Below are positions 8,781 to 16,638 of a stretch of DNA of 64,000 nt, one piece after another. The notes beneath the pieces are model-generated. The model ran no database searches. It was not told where the DNA came from and saw only the letters and a list, made by a program, of their open reading frames with translations. Source of the DNA: Lacisediminihabitans sp040549525 (GTDB taxonomy: Bacteria > Actinomycetota > Actinomycetes > Actinomycetales > Microbacteriaceae). Made by a program: the position numbers and the translations under genes. The stretch is from positions 248,001 through 312,000 of the forward strand of contig NZ_JBEPTM010000001.1 of NCBI RefSeq assembly GCF_040549525.1, read 5' to 3'. How positions within the stretch are numbered: position 1 is the stretch's first letter; each line of letters begins with the position of its first letter.

Positions 8781-9991
8781 CCGAACTGCGCGAGGTGGTG
8801 ATCTGCGAGCCGCTGCGCACCCCGGTCGGGAGGTTCGGCGGGTCCCTCGCGACGGTGTCGGCACTGTCGCTGGCGACTCGCGTGCTCGAGGAGCTCGTCG
8901 CCCGCAGCGGACTGGACGGGTCATCCGTCGACGACGTGATCTTCGGGCAGGGGTATCCCTCCTCAGAGGCCCCTCCCATCGCGCGGGTGGCCGCGCTCGA
9001 CGCGGGACTCCCGGTGACCGTCGGCGGCTACCAGGTCGACCGTCGATGCGGCTCCGGCCTGCAGGCCGTGCTGGATGCCGCGTTGCAGATCCAGGTGGGC
9101 GCGAGCGAACTCGTCATCGCCGGGGGCGTGGAGTCGATGAGCAACGCGCCGCTCTATACCGTGGAGGGGCGGCGGGGCGTCACGGGTGCCGGGCTCATGC
9201 TCCACGACGCGCTCACCCGGGGGCGAGTGACGGCCGGCGGCAGGTTCTATCCGACGCCGGGCGGCATGGTCGAGACCGCGGAGAACCTGCGGCGGGACTA
9301 CGGGATCTCCCGCGGGGAACAGGACGAGGTCGCGTTGCGCTCCCACCAGCGTGCCGTCGCCGCGCAGCGGGCCGGGCTCTTCGACGACGAGATCGTGCCC
9401 GTCACCGTGCCCGGCCGGAAGGGCGATGTGATCGTCGATACCGACGAGCATCCGCGGGCCGACTCTTCCCTCGAAACGCTCGCCGCTCTCCGACCGGTGA
9501 CGAAAGGCGATCCCGACGCCACCGTCACCGCGGGCAATTCCAGTGGACAGAACGACGCGGCGGCGGCCTGCATCGTCACGACGCCGCAGCGTGCGGCCGA
9601 GCTCGGGCTGACGCCCCTGGTAAGGCTGGTGTCCTGGGCGCGGGCCGGCGTCGACCCCACTCGTATGGGCCTCGGTCCCGTCCCCTCCACGGCCCTCGCG
9701 CTCGATCGCGCGGGACTCGAGCTGAAGGATCTCGACCTCATCGAGTTGAACGAGGCCTTTGCGGCGCAGGTGCTCGCCGTCACGCGCGAGTGGGGATTCG
9801 GGGATGCCGACTGGCAGCGCATCAACGTGAACGGCGGCGGTATCTCGCTCGGTCATCCGATCGGCGCGACGGGGGTGCGCATCCTCGCCGGCCTCGCGCG
9901 CCAGCTGCAGCGCAGCGGCGGTCGGTACGCGCTCGAGACCATGTGCATCGGCGGCGGGCAGGGGCTCGCGGCGGTCTTCGAGCGCGCCTGA
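8777..9991 (+). CDS. pcaF: 3-oxoadipyl-CoA thiolase
   Basis: A 404-residue thiolase that splits 3-oxoadipyl-CoA into succinyl-CoA and acetyl-CoA, the final step of the beta-ketoadipate pathway. The nucleophile is Cys91 (RRCGSGLQAV), the catalytic His is His360 (GHPIGATG), and the second cysteine is Cys390 (MCIGGGQG); the spacing is normal for the family. The gene is last in the operon. From sequence alone it could also take other 3-oxoacyl-CoAs; the context makes 3-oxoadipyl-CoA by far the likeliest substrate. Confidence 0.94.
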   Translation: MTELREVVICEPLRTPVGRFGGSLATVSALSLATRVLEELVARSGLDGSSVDDVIFGQGYPSSEAPPIARVAALDAGLPVTVGGYQVDRRCGSGLQAVLDAALQIQVGASELVIAGGVESMSNAPLYTVEGRRGVTGAGLMLHDALTRGRVTAGGRFYPTPGGMVETAENLRRDYGISRGEQDEVALRSHQRAVAAQRAGLFDDEIVPVTVPGRKGDVIVDTDEHPRADSSLETLAALRPVTKGDPDATVTAGNSSGQNDAAAACIVTTPQRAAELGLTPLVRLVSWARAGVDPTRMGLGPVPSTALALDRAGLELKDLDLIELNEAFAAQVLAVTREWGFGDADWQRINVNGGGISLGHPIGATGVRILAGLARQLQRSGGRYALETMCIGGGQGLAAVFERA

Positions 9992-10042
9992 CTCGGCCCC
10001 CCAACTCTCGGGAGGCGCCTCGCGGTGACCGAAGTGCCGACG

Positions 10043-10351
10043 CTAGGGCGCGTCGGGGCCGGAGGAAGAGAACGCCCGGATCGTGTACCGCGTGACATCC
10101 CCGTTGAGGATGCGACCGTGGAACTCGATCAGGTTGCTGGTGCGGAGGTTGTCCGGTGAGGGGGCGAGCACCACGCTGTAGTTGGGCACGAGACGGGTCT
10201 GCACGACGGGACACCAGCGGTAGACCTTCTTGCCCGTCGGCCAGTCCTGCTCCGTCGCCGGAGACTTGCCGATCAGGATGCTGTAGGAGCCTGCCGGGTC
10301 GAGCTCGAGTGCCTGGTCGATCATCCGGTCTATCAGTAGCTGGAGTTGCAT
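10043..10351 (-). CDS. Small protein of unknown function, third gene of the ctaF-arsR unit
   Basis: I do not recognise this 102-residue protein. It is predicted soluble, with an N-terminal helix (LQLLIDRMIDQALEL), a single Cys, a WCPVVQTRLVPNYSV strand region and a Ser/Pro-rich tail. The start at 10351 is set by AGGAG five bases upstream; a longer form to 10378 lacks this. It begins 7 bases after the arsR stop on the same strand, so it is probably co-transcribed with arsR and ctaF. It ends about 50 bases from the end of pcaF on the other strand. Confidence 0.6.
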   Translation of the reverse strand: MQLQLLIDRMIDQALELDPAGSYSILIGKSPATEQDWPTGKKVYRWCPVVQTRLVPNYSVVLAPSPDNLRTSNLIEFHGRILNGDVTRYTIRAFSSSGPDAP

Positions 10352-10358
10352 GGGGCTC

Positions 10359-10736
10359 CTAGGGTTGCCGATCGTCATCGGAGAATTCGGCCATACTCAC
10401 CGTCGACGCCAGCTGCTGCTGTGTCGTCTGCAGGATCTCGACCAGCAGTGCCCGCGAGATGGAGAGCAGGTCGGCGACCTTCGGATAGGCCAGCCGATAG
10501 AAGACCTGGCTGGCACGCCGCTCCGCGACGACCAGGTTGTGGCGTCGAAGCACCGACAGGTGCTGGGACAGGTGGGATGCCTCGAGGCCGGTGTCGGCGA
10601 GCAGATCCGCCACCGACACGTCGTCGCCCCCGGCGAGGACCTCCAGCACGCGCACTCGCACCGGGTGGGCGAGACCCTTGAAGAGGTTGGCCTTCACCTC
10701 ATAGAGCGGGCGATGGGCGTCGGTGTATTCAGACAT
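10359..10736 (-). CDS. ArsR-family regulator without cysteines
   Basis: A 125-residue winged-helix repressor of the ArsR/SmtB fold: recognition region SVADLLADTGLEASHLSQHLSVL near residues 40-60, wing VVAERRASQVFYRL. It has no cysteine at all, so it cannot sense by the usual thiolate metal sites; a ligand or phosphate- or histidine-based signal is possible. I chose the ATG at 10736, preceded by GAGGG, because the product then starts just before the first helix. An upstream ATG at 10802 overlaps the ctaF stop (ATGA) and would add 22 residues. A palindrome in front of ctaF is the likely operator. Confidence 0.85.
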   Translation of the reverse strand: MSEYTDAHRPLYEVKANLFKGLAHPVRVRVLEVLAGGDDVSVADLLADTGLEASHLSQHLSVLRRHNLVVAERRASQVFYRLAYPKVADLLSISRALLVEILQTTQQQLASTVSMAEFSDDDRQP

Positions 10737-10798
10737 GCCCTCACGATTCCATGAGTTGACAGCGTCATCAAGCCGGGCGATCGTCCCCCCATCGACAG

Positions 10799-11215
10799 TC
10801 ATCGCGCGAAGTTGCCGCGGTAGTACTCGTAGACCCAGCCGATGATGCAGACCACGAGCAGCGGCACGGCGATCAGCACGATCCAGGCGCTGATCGCGAG
10901 TCCGAGGATTACTAGGGAGCTGGCGGCACCGAGCAGCACCGGCCACCAGCTCCACGGGCTGAAGAAGCCGACCTCGGGATCCCCGTCATCGATCTCGGCA
11001 TCCTCGCGGTCTTCGGCCCAGACGTTCACCCCGGCGGACTTGACGACCTGGCCGAAGTAGAAGGCCATCAGGAGGCAGAGCACGCCGGAGAGTCCGATGG
11101 TGAGAAGTCCGATGAGTTCGAAGTTCTCGGCCCGCAGGCTCCAGAAGAGGTACACCCCGTCGACGGTGACGAAACTCGCCCCGAGGAGCCACATCAGTCG
11201 GCTGACTGTCCGCAT
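10799..11215 (-). CDS. ctaF: Cytochrome c oxidase subunit 4, actinobacterial type
   Basis: A 138-residue membrane protein with four predicted helices: two near residues 8-60, a polar loop with many acidic residues (EDREDAEIDDGD), then two after the GFFSPWSWWPVLLGA motif typical of actinobacterial subunit IV. It belongs to the aa3 oxidase of the respiratory chain. In many actinobacteria ctaF sits beside ctaC and ctaD; here it is alone, followed by an ArsR gene. The ATG at 11215 has AAGGGA eight bases upstream and follows an AT-rich palindrome. Confidence 0.85.
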   Translation of the reverse strand: MRTVSRLMWLLGASFVTVDGVYLFWSLRAENFELIGLLTIGLSGVLCLLMAFYFGQVVKSAGVNVWAEDREDAEIDDGDPEVGFFSPWSWWPVLLGAASSLVILGLAISAWIVLIAVPLLVVCIIGWVYEYYRGNFAR

Positions 11216-11232
11216 GATTCGTCCCTTGTTTT

Positions 11233-11250
11233 ATGAATTAATAAATTGAT
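11233..11250 (-). promoter_or_regulatory. Palindromic operator candidate upstream of ctaF
   Basis: The 18-base site ATGAATTAATAAATTGAT reads the same on both strands at 14 of 18 positions (pattern ATnAATTnATnAATTnAT). It lies 18 bases upstream of the ctaF start in an AT-rich patch that stands out from the surrounding GC-rich DNA. AT-rich imperfect palindromes of this kind are typical ArsR-family operators, and an ArsR gene is next in the same unit. Confidence 0.55.
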
Positions 11251-11392
11251 CATATCGCAAAGCGGACAGGTGGGCAGTCGAGGTTGCGCGCCCGTCAGAC
11301 CGGCGGGGCAGAACCGGGCACGGTGTCAGCAGTGGGCCTGAGGCGCACCGGGCGCGAGCCGGCTTGCCCGTCAGCGCGAAACTACCCGCCGA

Positions 11393-12226
11393 TCAGTGCG
11401 GGGCGACGCGAGCCAACACGTGCGCGAGCGCCGGCTCGGCCAGCCGCGCGCCGAGCCTGGCGAAGAGTTGCTCGCTGCGATCGCCCGCCCAGTGCGTCGG
11501 CAGCAGCTCGACGCCGAGTCCGGGGTCGAGATACGGGATCGGGCGCCAGCTGTCGATGCCGCGCACGTACCGGCCGAAGGCATCCGCGCCGTCGGTCGGC
11601 GACGTTGACAGCAGGCCGGATGCTTCGGCGATGAATCCCTCGTGCAGGGCGGCGATTCGTGGGAGGTCCCACCAGGTCGACACCGAATCGCGCAATGGTG
11701 CCGCCCCGCGGGCATCCGTGGCGATGAATACTTTGGAGTGCTCTCGCAGCGAGAGCTCGTCGAGGATCTCCTCGACCTCCCCAGAGAGGAATGCGGGGCA
11801 GATCCAGAGTGCGGGCGAGACGGTCCCGCAGCCGATCCAGCGCAAGCGGCGCCGCAGCTGGTGCCGCAGGGCGCGATCGTGCTCGGGGATCGAGAAGGAG
11901 AGAAGGCACCACGGGTCGCCGGCGGCCATTCGCCGGGGCGCGAAGATGCGCCGATCCCCGGCCCGCAGCATGGCGGCGGCGTCCTCACCCAGGCGATAGC
12001 CCGCAGCGCCGGAGTTGCGCTCCGAGACCAGCAGCTTCTTCTGCTTGACCCGGGCGATCGCCGTGCGACCGAGAGCCGCGGGCACCCCGAGATCCTCCAG
12101 CAGTGCGATCAGGTCGGCCGACGCGATCCACCCGTCGAGGCGCCGCAGATAGAGACCGATGACGGACCGCACGAGCGAGGTCGCGCTGCCCGGCCGCGAC
12201 TCCGTATCGTCGGGCATCCGGCTCAT
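11393..12226 (-). CDS. PaaX-family transcriptional regulator
   Basis: A 277-residue protein with the PaaX layout: an N-terminal winged helix (SVIGLYLRRLDGWIASADLI, residues ~17-36), a central PaaX domain with WCLLSFSIPEHDRALRHQL, and a C-terminal helical domain. PaaX proteins repress phenylacetate catabolism and respond to aryl-CoA compounds. This one is the last gene of a tryptophan-to-anthranilate operon, overlapping the kynU stop (ATGA), so it more likely controls kyn genes, with anthraniloyl-CoA or a kynurenine-derived compound as possible signal (inference). A start three codons later (12217) is equally possible. Confidence 0.85.
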   Translation of the reverse strand: MSRMPDDTESRPGSATSLVRSVIGLYLRRLDGWIASADLIALLEDLGVPAALGRTAIARVKQKKLLVSERNSGAAGYRLGEDAAAMLRAGDRRIFAPRRMAAGDPWCLLSFSIPEHDRALRHQLRRRLRWIGCGTVSPALWICPAFLSGEVEEILDELSLREHSKVFIATDARGAAPLRDSVSTWWDLPRIAALHEGFIAEASGLLSTSPTDGADAFGRYVRGIDSWRPIPYLDPGLGVELLPTHWAGDRSEQLFARLGARLAEPALAHVLARVAPH

Positions 12227-13452
12227 GGCATCAGGTGCCGCAGAATGTCCCGCACGTTCTCCAGCCCGAGCTCCACCTCGGCAAAGCTCGTGCTGAGCGG
12301 CGAAAGCCCGATGCGGAGCCCGGTGGGAAAGCGGAAATCCGGGATCACATCCCGCTCCCAGAGCAGCCCGGTGACCTTCTGGAATTGCGGATGCAGCAGG
12401 GTCACGTGGCTTCCCCTCTCGGAGTCGGCACGCGGTCCGCCGACGGTCACCCCGAATTCGGCGAGATGCTCCTCTGCCCACCGGATCACGAAGTCGGTGA
12501 GGCGAAGGGACTTCGTGCGGATCGCGTCGATCCCGACCTCCTCGATCAGCTCGAGCATGTCGTGCATCGGCACCATCCCCAGCACCGGAGGGGTGCCGCT
12601 CAGGAACCGTCGCATGCCCGACGCAGGCGTGAAGCCGTCGGCCATCGCGAACACGTTGTCGGCGCCCATCCATCCCCAGATCGGCTGGCGAAGCGAGTCT
12701 TGCAGAGCCGAGGCCACGTAGGCGAAAGCGGGCGCTCCTGGCCCGCCGTTGAGGTACTTGTAGCTGCACCCCACCGCGAGATCGACGCCCCACTCGTCCA
12801 GCTTCACCGGCACGGAGCCGGCCGAGTGGCATAGATCCCAGAGAACGAGCGCGCCGGCCGAATGAATCACCTCGGTGATGGCCGGCACGTCGGCGATGTA
12901 TCCCGAGCGGTAGGCGATCTGACTCAGGACCACGAGCGCGGTGCGCTCGCTGACGGCGGCTCGCACGAGCTCTGCCGTCACCCCGCCCTGTGGGTCGGCT
13001 TCGATCCAGCGGAGGCTGAGCCCGCGCTCGGCGGCGACTCCTTCGAGGATGTAGCGATCCGTCGGAAAGTTGTCGGTGTCGATGACGATCTCGGTGCGCT
13101 CCGGGTGCAGGTCCACCGCCGCCCGGATGAGCTTGTAGAGCAACACCGTGGTCGAATCGGCCACCACGGTCTGGCGCGCGGCAGCGCCGAGGGTCACTCG
13201 ACCGATCCGGTCTCCGAGGCTGAAGGGGAGTTCCATCCACTGCTCGTCCCACGAGCGGATGAGTCGCGAGCCCCACGCGCCGGTGATGAATTCCGAGACC
13301 CGGTCGACGGTGACCGAGAGGGGGCGTCCGAGAGAGTTGCCATCGAGGTAGGCCACGACCTCGTCGCTCGGGATGAAGCGACGCGTGAATTCGGCCAGCG
13401 GATCCGTCTCGTCGAGTTCGCGGCCGGTGGGCAGGGCGGTGTCGGTGGTCAT
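12223..13452 (-). CDS. kynU: Kynureninase
   Basis: A 409-residue PLP enzyme of the aspartate aminotransferase fold that cleaves kynurenine to anthranilate and alanine. The PLP lysine is Lys232 in GCSYKYLNGGPGA, and the aspartate binding the PLP nitrogen is in the VLWDLCHSAGSVP block near residue 206. The length is normal. The ATG at 13452 has GAGGAG eight bases upstream and overlaps the stop of the amidohydrolase gene. Downstream the stop overlaps the paaX-like gene. No anthranilate dioxygenase is seen in this window. Confidence 0.95.
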   Translation of the reverse strand: MTTDTALPTGRELDETDPLAEFTRRFIPSDEVVAYLDGNSLGRPLSVTVDRVSEFITGAWGSRLIRSWDEQWMELPFSLGDRIGRVTLGAAARQTVVADSTTVLLYKLIRAAVDLHPERTEIVIDTDNFPTDRYILEGVAAERGLSLRWIEADPQGGVTAELVRAAVSERTALVVLSQIAYRSGYIADVPAITEVIHSAGALVLWDLCHSAGSVPVKLDEWGVDLAVGCSYKYLNGGPGAPAFAYVASALQDSLRQPIWGWMGADNVFAMADGFTPASGMRRFLSGTPPVLGMVPMHDMLELIEEVGIDAIRTKSLRLTDFVIRWAEEHLAEFGVTVGGPRADSERGSHVTLLHPQFQKVTGLLWERDVIPDFRFPTGLRIGLSPLSTSFAEVELGLENVRDILRHLMP

Positions 13453-14387
13453 CTGGGGGTCTCCTCGAGGTGGCTGATGGGTACGACAATGCTCGTGCTG
13501 AGCCAGTCGATGAGGTCGGCGGGTTGGTCGTATGCCGGCCCGGGAATGAATGATGCGGTGAGGGGCGGTGACAGCGGCGGAAGGAATCCGGCGAGGGATT
13601 CGATCACCGATTCGGCGCTCGGAAGTACCGCAGCGAGAACCCCGAGCTCGCGGTGGTTGAGTCCGGTCGGCAGTGGGCCATTGCCGAGATCGGTGCCGTA
13701 GTGCACGCGTCCCCCGGCTGCGGCGAACCTCTCGAGGTTGCCAACCGCACGGTCGAAGTCGGCGCCGCGGGAGCCGTAGCCGTGGATGTCGACAGTCGAG
13801 ATCCACGACATCCGATCGGCCATTCTGCGCAGCAGCTCGTCGTCGAGCTCTTCGGTCCACGGGGTGTGGGCGAGGGCGTCGACGCCCGCCGTGAGAGCCC
13901 GCGCCGCCTGGCCGGCGCCCTCCGCGTGAGCGACGACGGGCAGCCCGGATCCATGCGCGATGGACACGACCGCCTCGAGCAGGTCGTCGTTCCACACGGG
14001 GCCGGCCGCGCTGTTGAGGGCAATCTTCGCTACCCGGCCGCCGATGGCATGGACCTCGCCGATCGCGGACTCTGCCTCCAGCGCGGTGTCGATCTCCCGT
14101 GCGGCCTCAGAAGGAGCCCATCCGGCGGATCCCGGATACCCTCCCCGGGAGGTGAGGATCGCCCCGGCGATATCGACGCCGGGGCCGCCGGACTCTGCCA
14201 GCGCGGGCCAGTGGCGCGCGACATCCGGGTCCCAGCCGAGATCGATCACCCGGGCGATGCCCCCGGGCATCAGCGCCGCGGCCTCGACGAGCGCGAGGTG
14301 CACGTGGCTGTCGCAGAACCCGGGAAGGATCGTGCCGTCGATCCACCGCTCGTCGATCAGTGCGCGTCCGGCGCGCATCGGGGCCAT
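13449..14387 (-). CDS. Amidohydrolase, candidate N-formylkynurenine-acting enzyme
   Basis: A 312-residue metal-dependent hydrolase of the amidohydrolase superfamily. The full metal site is present: His28 and His30 (DSHVH), Lys121 (VAKIAL), His154 (VAHAEG), His174 (ALAHTPW) and Asp233 (YGTDLG), as in binuclear subtype I enzymes. It lies between kynA and kynU with one- and four-base overlaps, exactly where a kynurenine formamidase is needed, and no canonical KynB or arylformamidase gene is in the operon. I therefore infer that it hydrolyses N-formylkynurenine; this is unproven, and a side role on another pathway amide is possible. Confidence 0.75.
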   Translation of the reverse strand: MAPMRAGRALIDERWIDGTILPGFCDSHVHLALVEAAALMPGGIARVIDLGWDPDVARHWPALAESGGPGVDIAGAILTSRGGYPGSAGWAPSEAAREIDTALEAESAIGEVHAIGGRVAKIALNSAAGPVWNDDLLEAVVSIAHGSGLPVVAHAEGAGQAARALTAGVDALAHTPWTEELDDELLRRMADRMSWISTVDIHGYGSRGADFDRAVGNLERFAAAGGRVHYGTDLGNGPLPTGLNHRELGVLAAVLPSAESVIESLAGFLPPLSPPLTASFIPGPAYDQPADLIDWLSTSIVVPISHLEETPR

Positions 14388-15262
14388 CACGCTCCGATCT
14401 CGTTGCGCACGGCGAAGAGCTCGGGGAAGAACGTGAGGCTGAGGGCACGCTCGAGAAACTGCACCCCGCTCGAGCCGCCCGTGCCACTCTTGATGCCGAT
14501 CGTGCGAGAGACGGTGCGCAGGTGGCGGAAGCGCCACAGTTGGAAGTTGTCTTCGAGGTCGACGAACTCCTCGCACGCCTCGTAGACCCGCCAGTTGTCA
14601 CTGGACGACTGGTAGATCGATACGAATACCGGAACGAGTTGCGGCGTGAAGACATGGGCGAGGGTCACATCGCGCTCCAACACGGCGGGGGGAATTGCGA
14701 ATCCGGCGCGGGCGAGAAAGTGTAGGAACTCGTCGTACAGCGTCGGCTCCTCCAGCAGTCGACCGAGGATCGCCTGTGCTTCCGGTTCGGCGGCGAAGAC
14801 GTCGAGCATCTTCGCGTTCTTGTTGCCGAGCAGAAACTCGACGGCGCGGTACTGGTAGGACTGGAATCCGGATGACGTCGCCAGGAAGCGGCGGAACTCG
14901 ACGTATTCCGAGGGCGTGAGGGTGGCGAGAACGGACCACTGTTCGGTCATCGACACCTGGATGTGCTTGACCCGCGCGATGCGCTTCAACGCGGTCCCGA
15001 GGTCGTCCCGCTGCAGTGCCGCTCGCGCCGACCTCAGCTCGTGGATCATGAGCTTCAGCCAGAGCTCGCTGGTCTGGTGCTGGATGATGAACAGCATCTC
15101 GTCGTGGTGAGCCGGCTTCGATCGCAGGTGCTGGGCGTTCAGCACGTCGTCGAGCGCAAGGTATTCGCCGTAGCTCAGCTGCTCCGAGAAGTCGGTGACG
15201 ATGTTCGTCTCGAGCTCGCGGGTGTTGGCGGTGATCTCCGCCGGATCGCGTTCACTGGTCAT
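14387..15262 (-). CDS. kynA: Tryptophan 2,3-dioxygenase
   Basis: A 291-residue heme dioxygenase that opens tryptophan to N-formylkynurenine. The distal pocket block HDEMLFIIQHQTSELWLK (from His53) and the proximal heme region WRFRHLRTV (His247) followed by the substrate loop GIKSGTGGSSG are intact. It is the first gene of the kyn operon. A TATCGT hexamer ends 6 bases before the ATG and there is no Shine-Dalgarno sequence, so the message is probably leaderless. A GTCAC-GAAT-GTGAC palindrome lies 42 bases upstream. Confidence 0.96.
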   Translation of the reverse strand: MTSERDPAEITANTRELETNIVTDFSEQLSYGEYLALDDVLNAQHLRSKPAHHDEMLFIIQHQTSELWLKLMIHELRSARAALQRDDLGTALKRIARVKHIQVSMTEQWSVLATLTPSEYVEFRRFLATSSGFQSYQYRAVEFLLGNKNAKMLDVFAAEPEAQAILGRLLEEPTLYDEFLHFLARAGFAIPPAVLERDVTLAHVFTPQLVPVFVSIYQSSSDNWRVYEACEEFVDLEDNFQLWRFRHLRTVSRTIGIKSGTGGSSGVQFLERALSLTFFPELFAVRNEIGA

Positions 15263-15303
15263 CGCGCCACGATAGCAGTGTGCATCTCACTAACTAGACG
15301 AAC

Positions 15304-15317
15304 GTCACGAATGTGAC
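15304..15317. promoter_or_regulatory. Palindrome upstream of kynA
   Basis: GTCAC, four bases, GTGAC: a perfect 5+5 inverted repeat in the 62-base gap between ltrA and kynA. If kynA starts at its ATG, the centre is near -48, a position more usual for an activator than a repressor. The PaaX-like protein at the end of the operon is one candidate binder. Confidence 0.4.
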
Positions 15318-15324
15318 ATGACCG

Positions 15325-16503
15325 TCATCGCGCGGCCTTCTCCCGAGCCTCGATCACGCTGTCGCGTGCGGCGACCCCGATCATGATGGCGGTGGCGAGG
15401 GATGCGGCGAGCAGCGTCGGCAGCCACAGCGACGCGACCCCTCCGGCCGCGAACGCGACGAGGGCGATCGGGCGAGAGGAGATCGCACGCCCCTTGGTGC
15501 GCTTCTGGAATACGGCCTGAGCCAACACATAGAGCGCCGGCCCGCCGAACAGCGTGATGCTGGCGGCCAGCGATGGCTCGCCATCCGGATGCGCGATGCT
15601 CAGTTCGTCCCCGACGGCGGCGAGCACCAGCCCGGCCAGCATGACCGCGATGGCATAGATCGCATTCCGGCCGATCTTCGCTTCGTCATCGGTCTCCTCG
15701 AGCGCGTCGAGGGCCTCTTCCTCCGAGCGCACGAAATAGCTCCACCAGATCGCTGCAGTTCCGGTTATCGCCACGAGCAGGGCGACCAGTCGGAGCGGGG
15801 TGAGCGGCTCCTGCGTGAAGACCCCCGCCGAGGTCAGAACAGTCTCTCCGAGAGCGATCAGAAAGAAGAGCCGGCACCGTTCGAGAAGGTATTCCCCGGC
15901 GAATTCGTAGTTGCGCGTCTCCGTGCGGCGGCGGATTCCGGGATGGGACAACAGGGTCGCGATGACATCCACCAACGCCGCCACCCCCCAGAGGATGAGC
16001 CGGGGCGGGCCATCCACGAGAGCTCCGATGATCCAGAACGGCGCCGTGATCACGGTCCAGCCGAGCATCCGGAAGAAATGGTCCTGCATGATCGAGTCGA
16101 CGCCGGCGAACACGACGAAGATGCTCCGCGACACCTGGCAGGCGAGATAGATGGCGACGAACAGCCCGCCGCGGTCGCCGAAAGCCTCGCCGATCGTGGT
16201 GTTCATCAGCAGCCCGAGAAAGAGGGTGCCGATGACGAACGCGCGCACGGGCAGGCGCGAGGTGTCCAGCAGGCTGCCAGCCCAACTGGTGAATGCCCAG
16301 ACCGCGAAGATGCCCACGAGCAGGATCGCGGTCTCGGCGGCGCCCTCCCAATTCAGGTTGGTCAGCAGGTGATGGGAGAGCTGGCCCACGGCGAAGATAT
16401 AGACGAGATCGTAGAAGAGCTCGAGGGGGCTCACCGCCTGGGACTGGTCGTCGGTGCGCCCGACTCCCATCGTCGGCAGACGGGAAATCACACTCTGGTC
16501 CAT
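15325..16503 (-). CDS. ltrA: Low temperature requirement protein A family membrane protein
   Basis: A 392-residue polytopic protein with about eleven hydrophobic segments. The N terminus VSPLELFYDLVYIFAVGQLSHHLL is the LtrA signature, and the second block (ERCRLFFLIALGETVLTSAG) lies near residues 210-230. LtrA was named from Listeria growth at low temperature; the molecular role is not known. The ATG at 16503 follows GGAG eight bases upstream. The same frame stays open for another 175 codons, but that stretch is antisense to the asp23 gene and is not used. The gene diverges from the asp23 operon. Confidence 0.9.
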   Translation of the reverse strand: MDQSVISRLPTMGVGRTDDQSQAVSPLELFYDLVYIFAVGQLSHHLLTNLNWEGAAETAILLVGIFAVWAFTSWAGSLLDTSRLPVRAFVIGTLFLGLLMNTTIGEAFGDRGGLFVAIYLACQVSRSIFVVFAGVDSIMQDHFFRMLGWTVITAPFWIIGALVDGPPRLILWGVAALVDVIATLLSHPGIRRRTETRNYEFAGEYLLERCRLFFLIALGETVLTSAGVFTQEPLTPLRLVALLVAITGTAAIWWSYFVRSEEEALDALEETDDEAKIGRNAIYAIAVMLAGLVLAAVGDELSIAHPDGEPSLAASITLFGGPALYVLAQAVFQKRTKGRAISSRPIALVAFAAGGVASLWLPTLLAASLATAIMIGVAARDSVIEAREKAAR

Positions 16504-16529
16504 CGGCTGACTCCGCTCAAAAAGTTTTG

Positions 16530-16549
16530 CGATTCGACGTGACGAATCG
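16530..16549. promoter_or_regulatory. Inverted repeat between ltrA and the asp23 operon
   Basis: CGATTCG, six bases, CGAATCG, a perfect 7+7 inverted repeat placed 27 bases upstream of the ltrA start and about 90 bases upstream of asp23. It may be an operator for either gene. Confidence 0.4.
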
Positions 16550-16587
16550 GCGTCGACGTGCGTCTCCTCTATGAATACAACGAAATG

Positions 16588-16613
16588 GCCCGAATGCCAC
16601 GCGTGTTCCGGGC
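16588..16613 (+). promoter_or_regulatory. Leader hairpin in front of the asp23 gene
   Basis: GCCCGAA and TTCCGGGC pair with one bulged base around an 11-base loop, followed by CTTTCACATCT and then the GAGGAG site at 16625-16630. It could tune expression of the envelope operon or be a weak attenuator. Confidence 0.3.
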
Positions 16614-16638
16614 TTTCACATCTAGAGGAGACACCCCC

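Noticed and set aside
15304..15317. CRP/GlxR binding site before kynA.
   Set aside because: CRP-type sites read TGTGA-N6-TCACA; here the half-sites are in the reverse order with a four-base gap.
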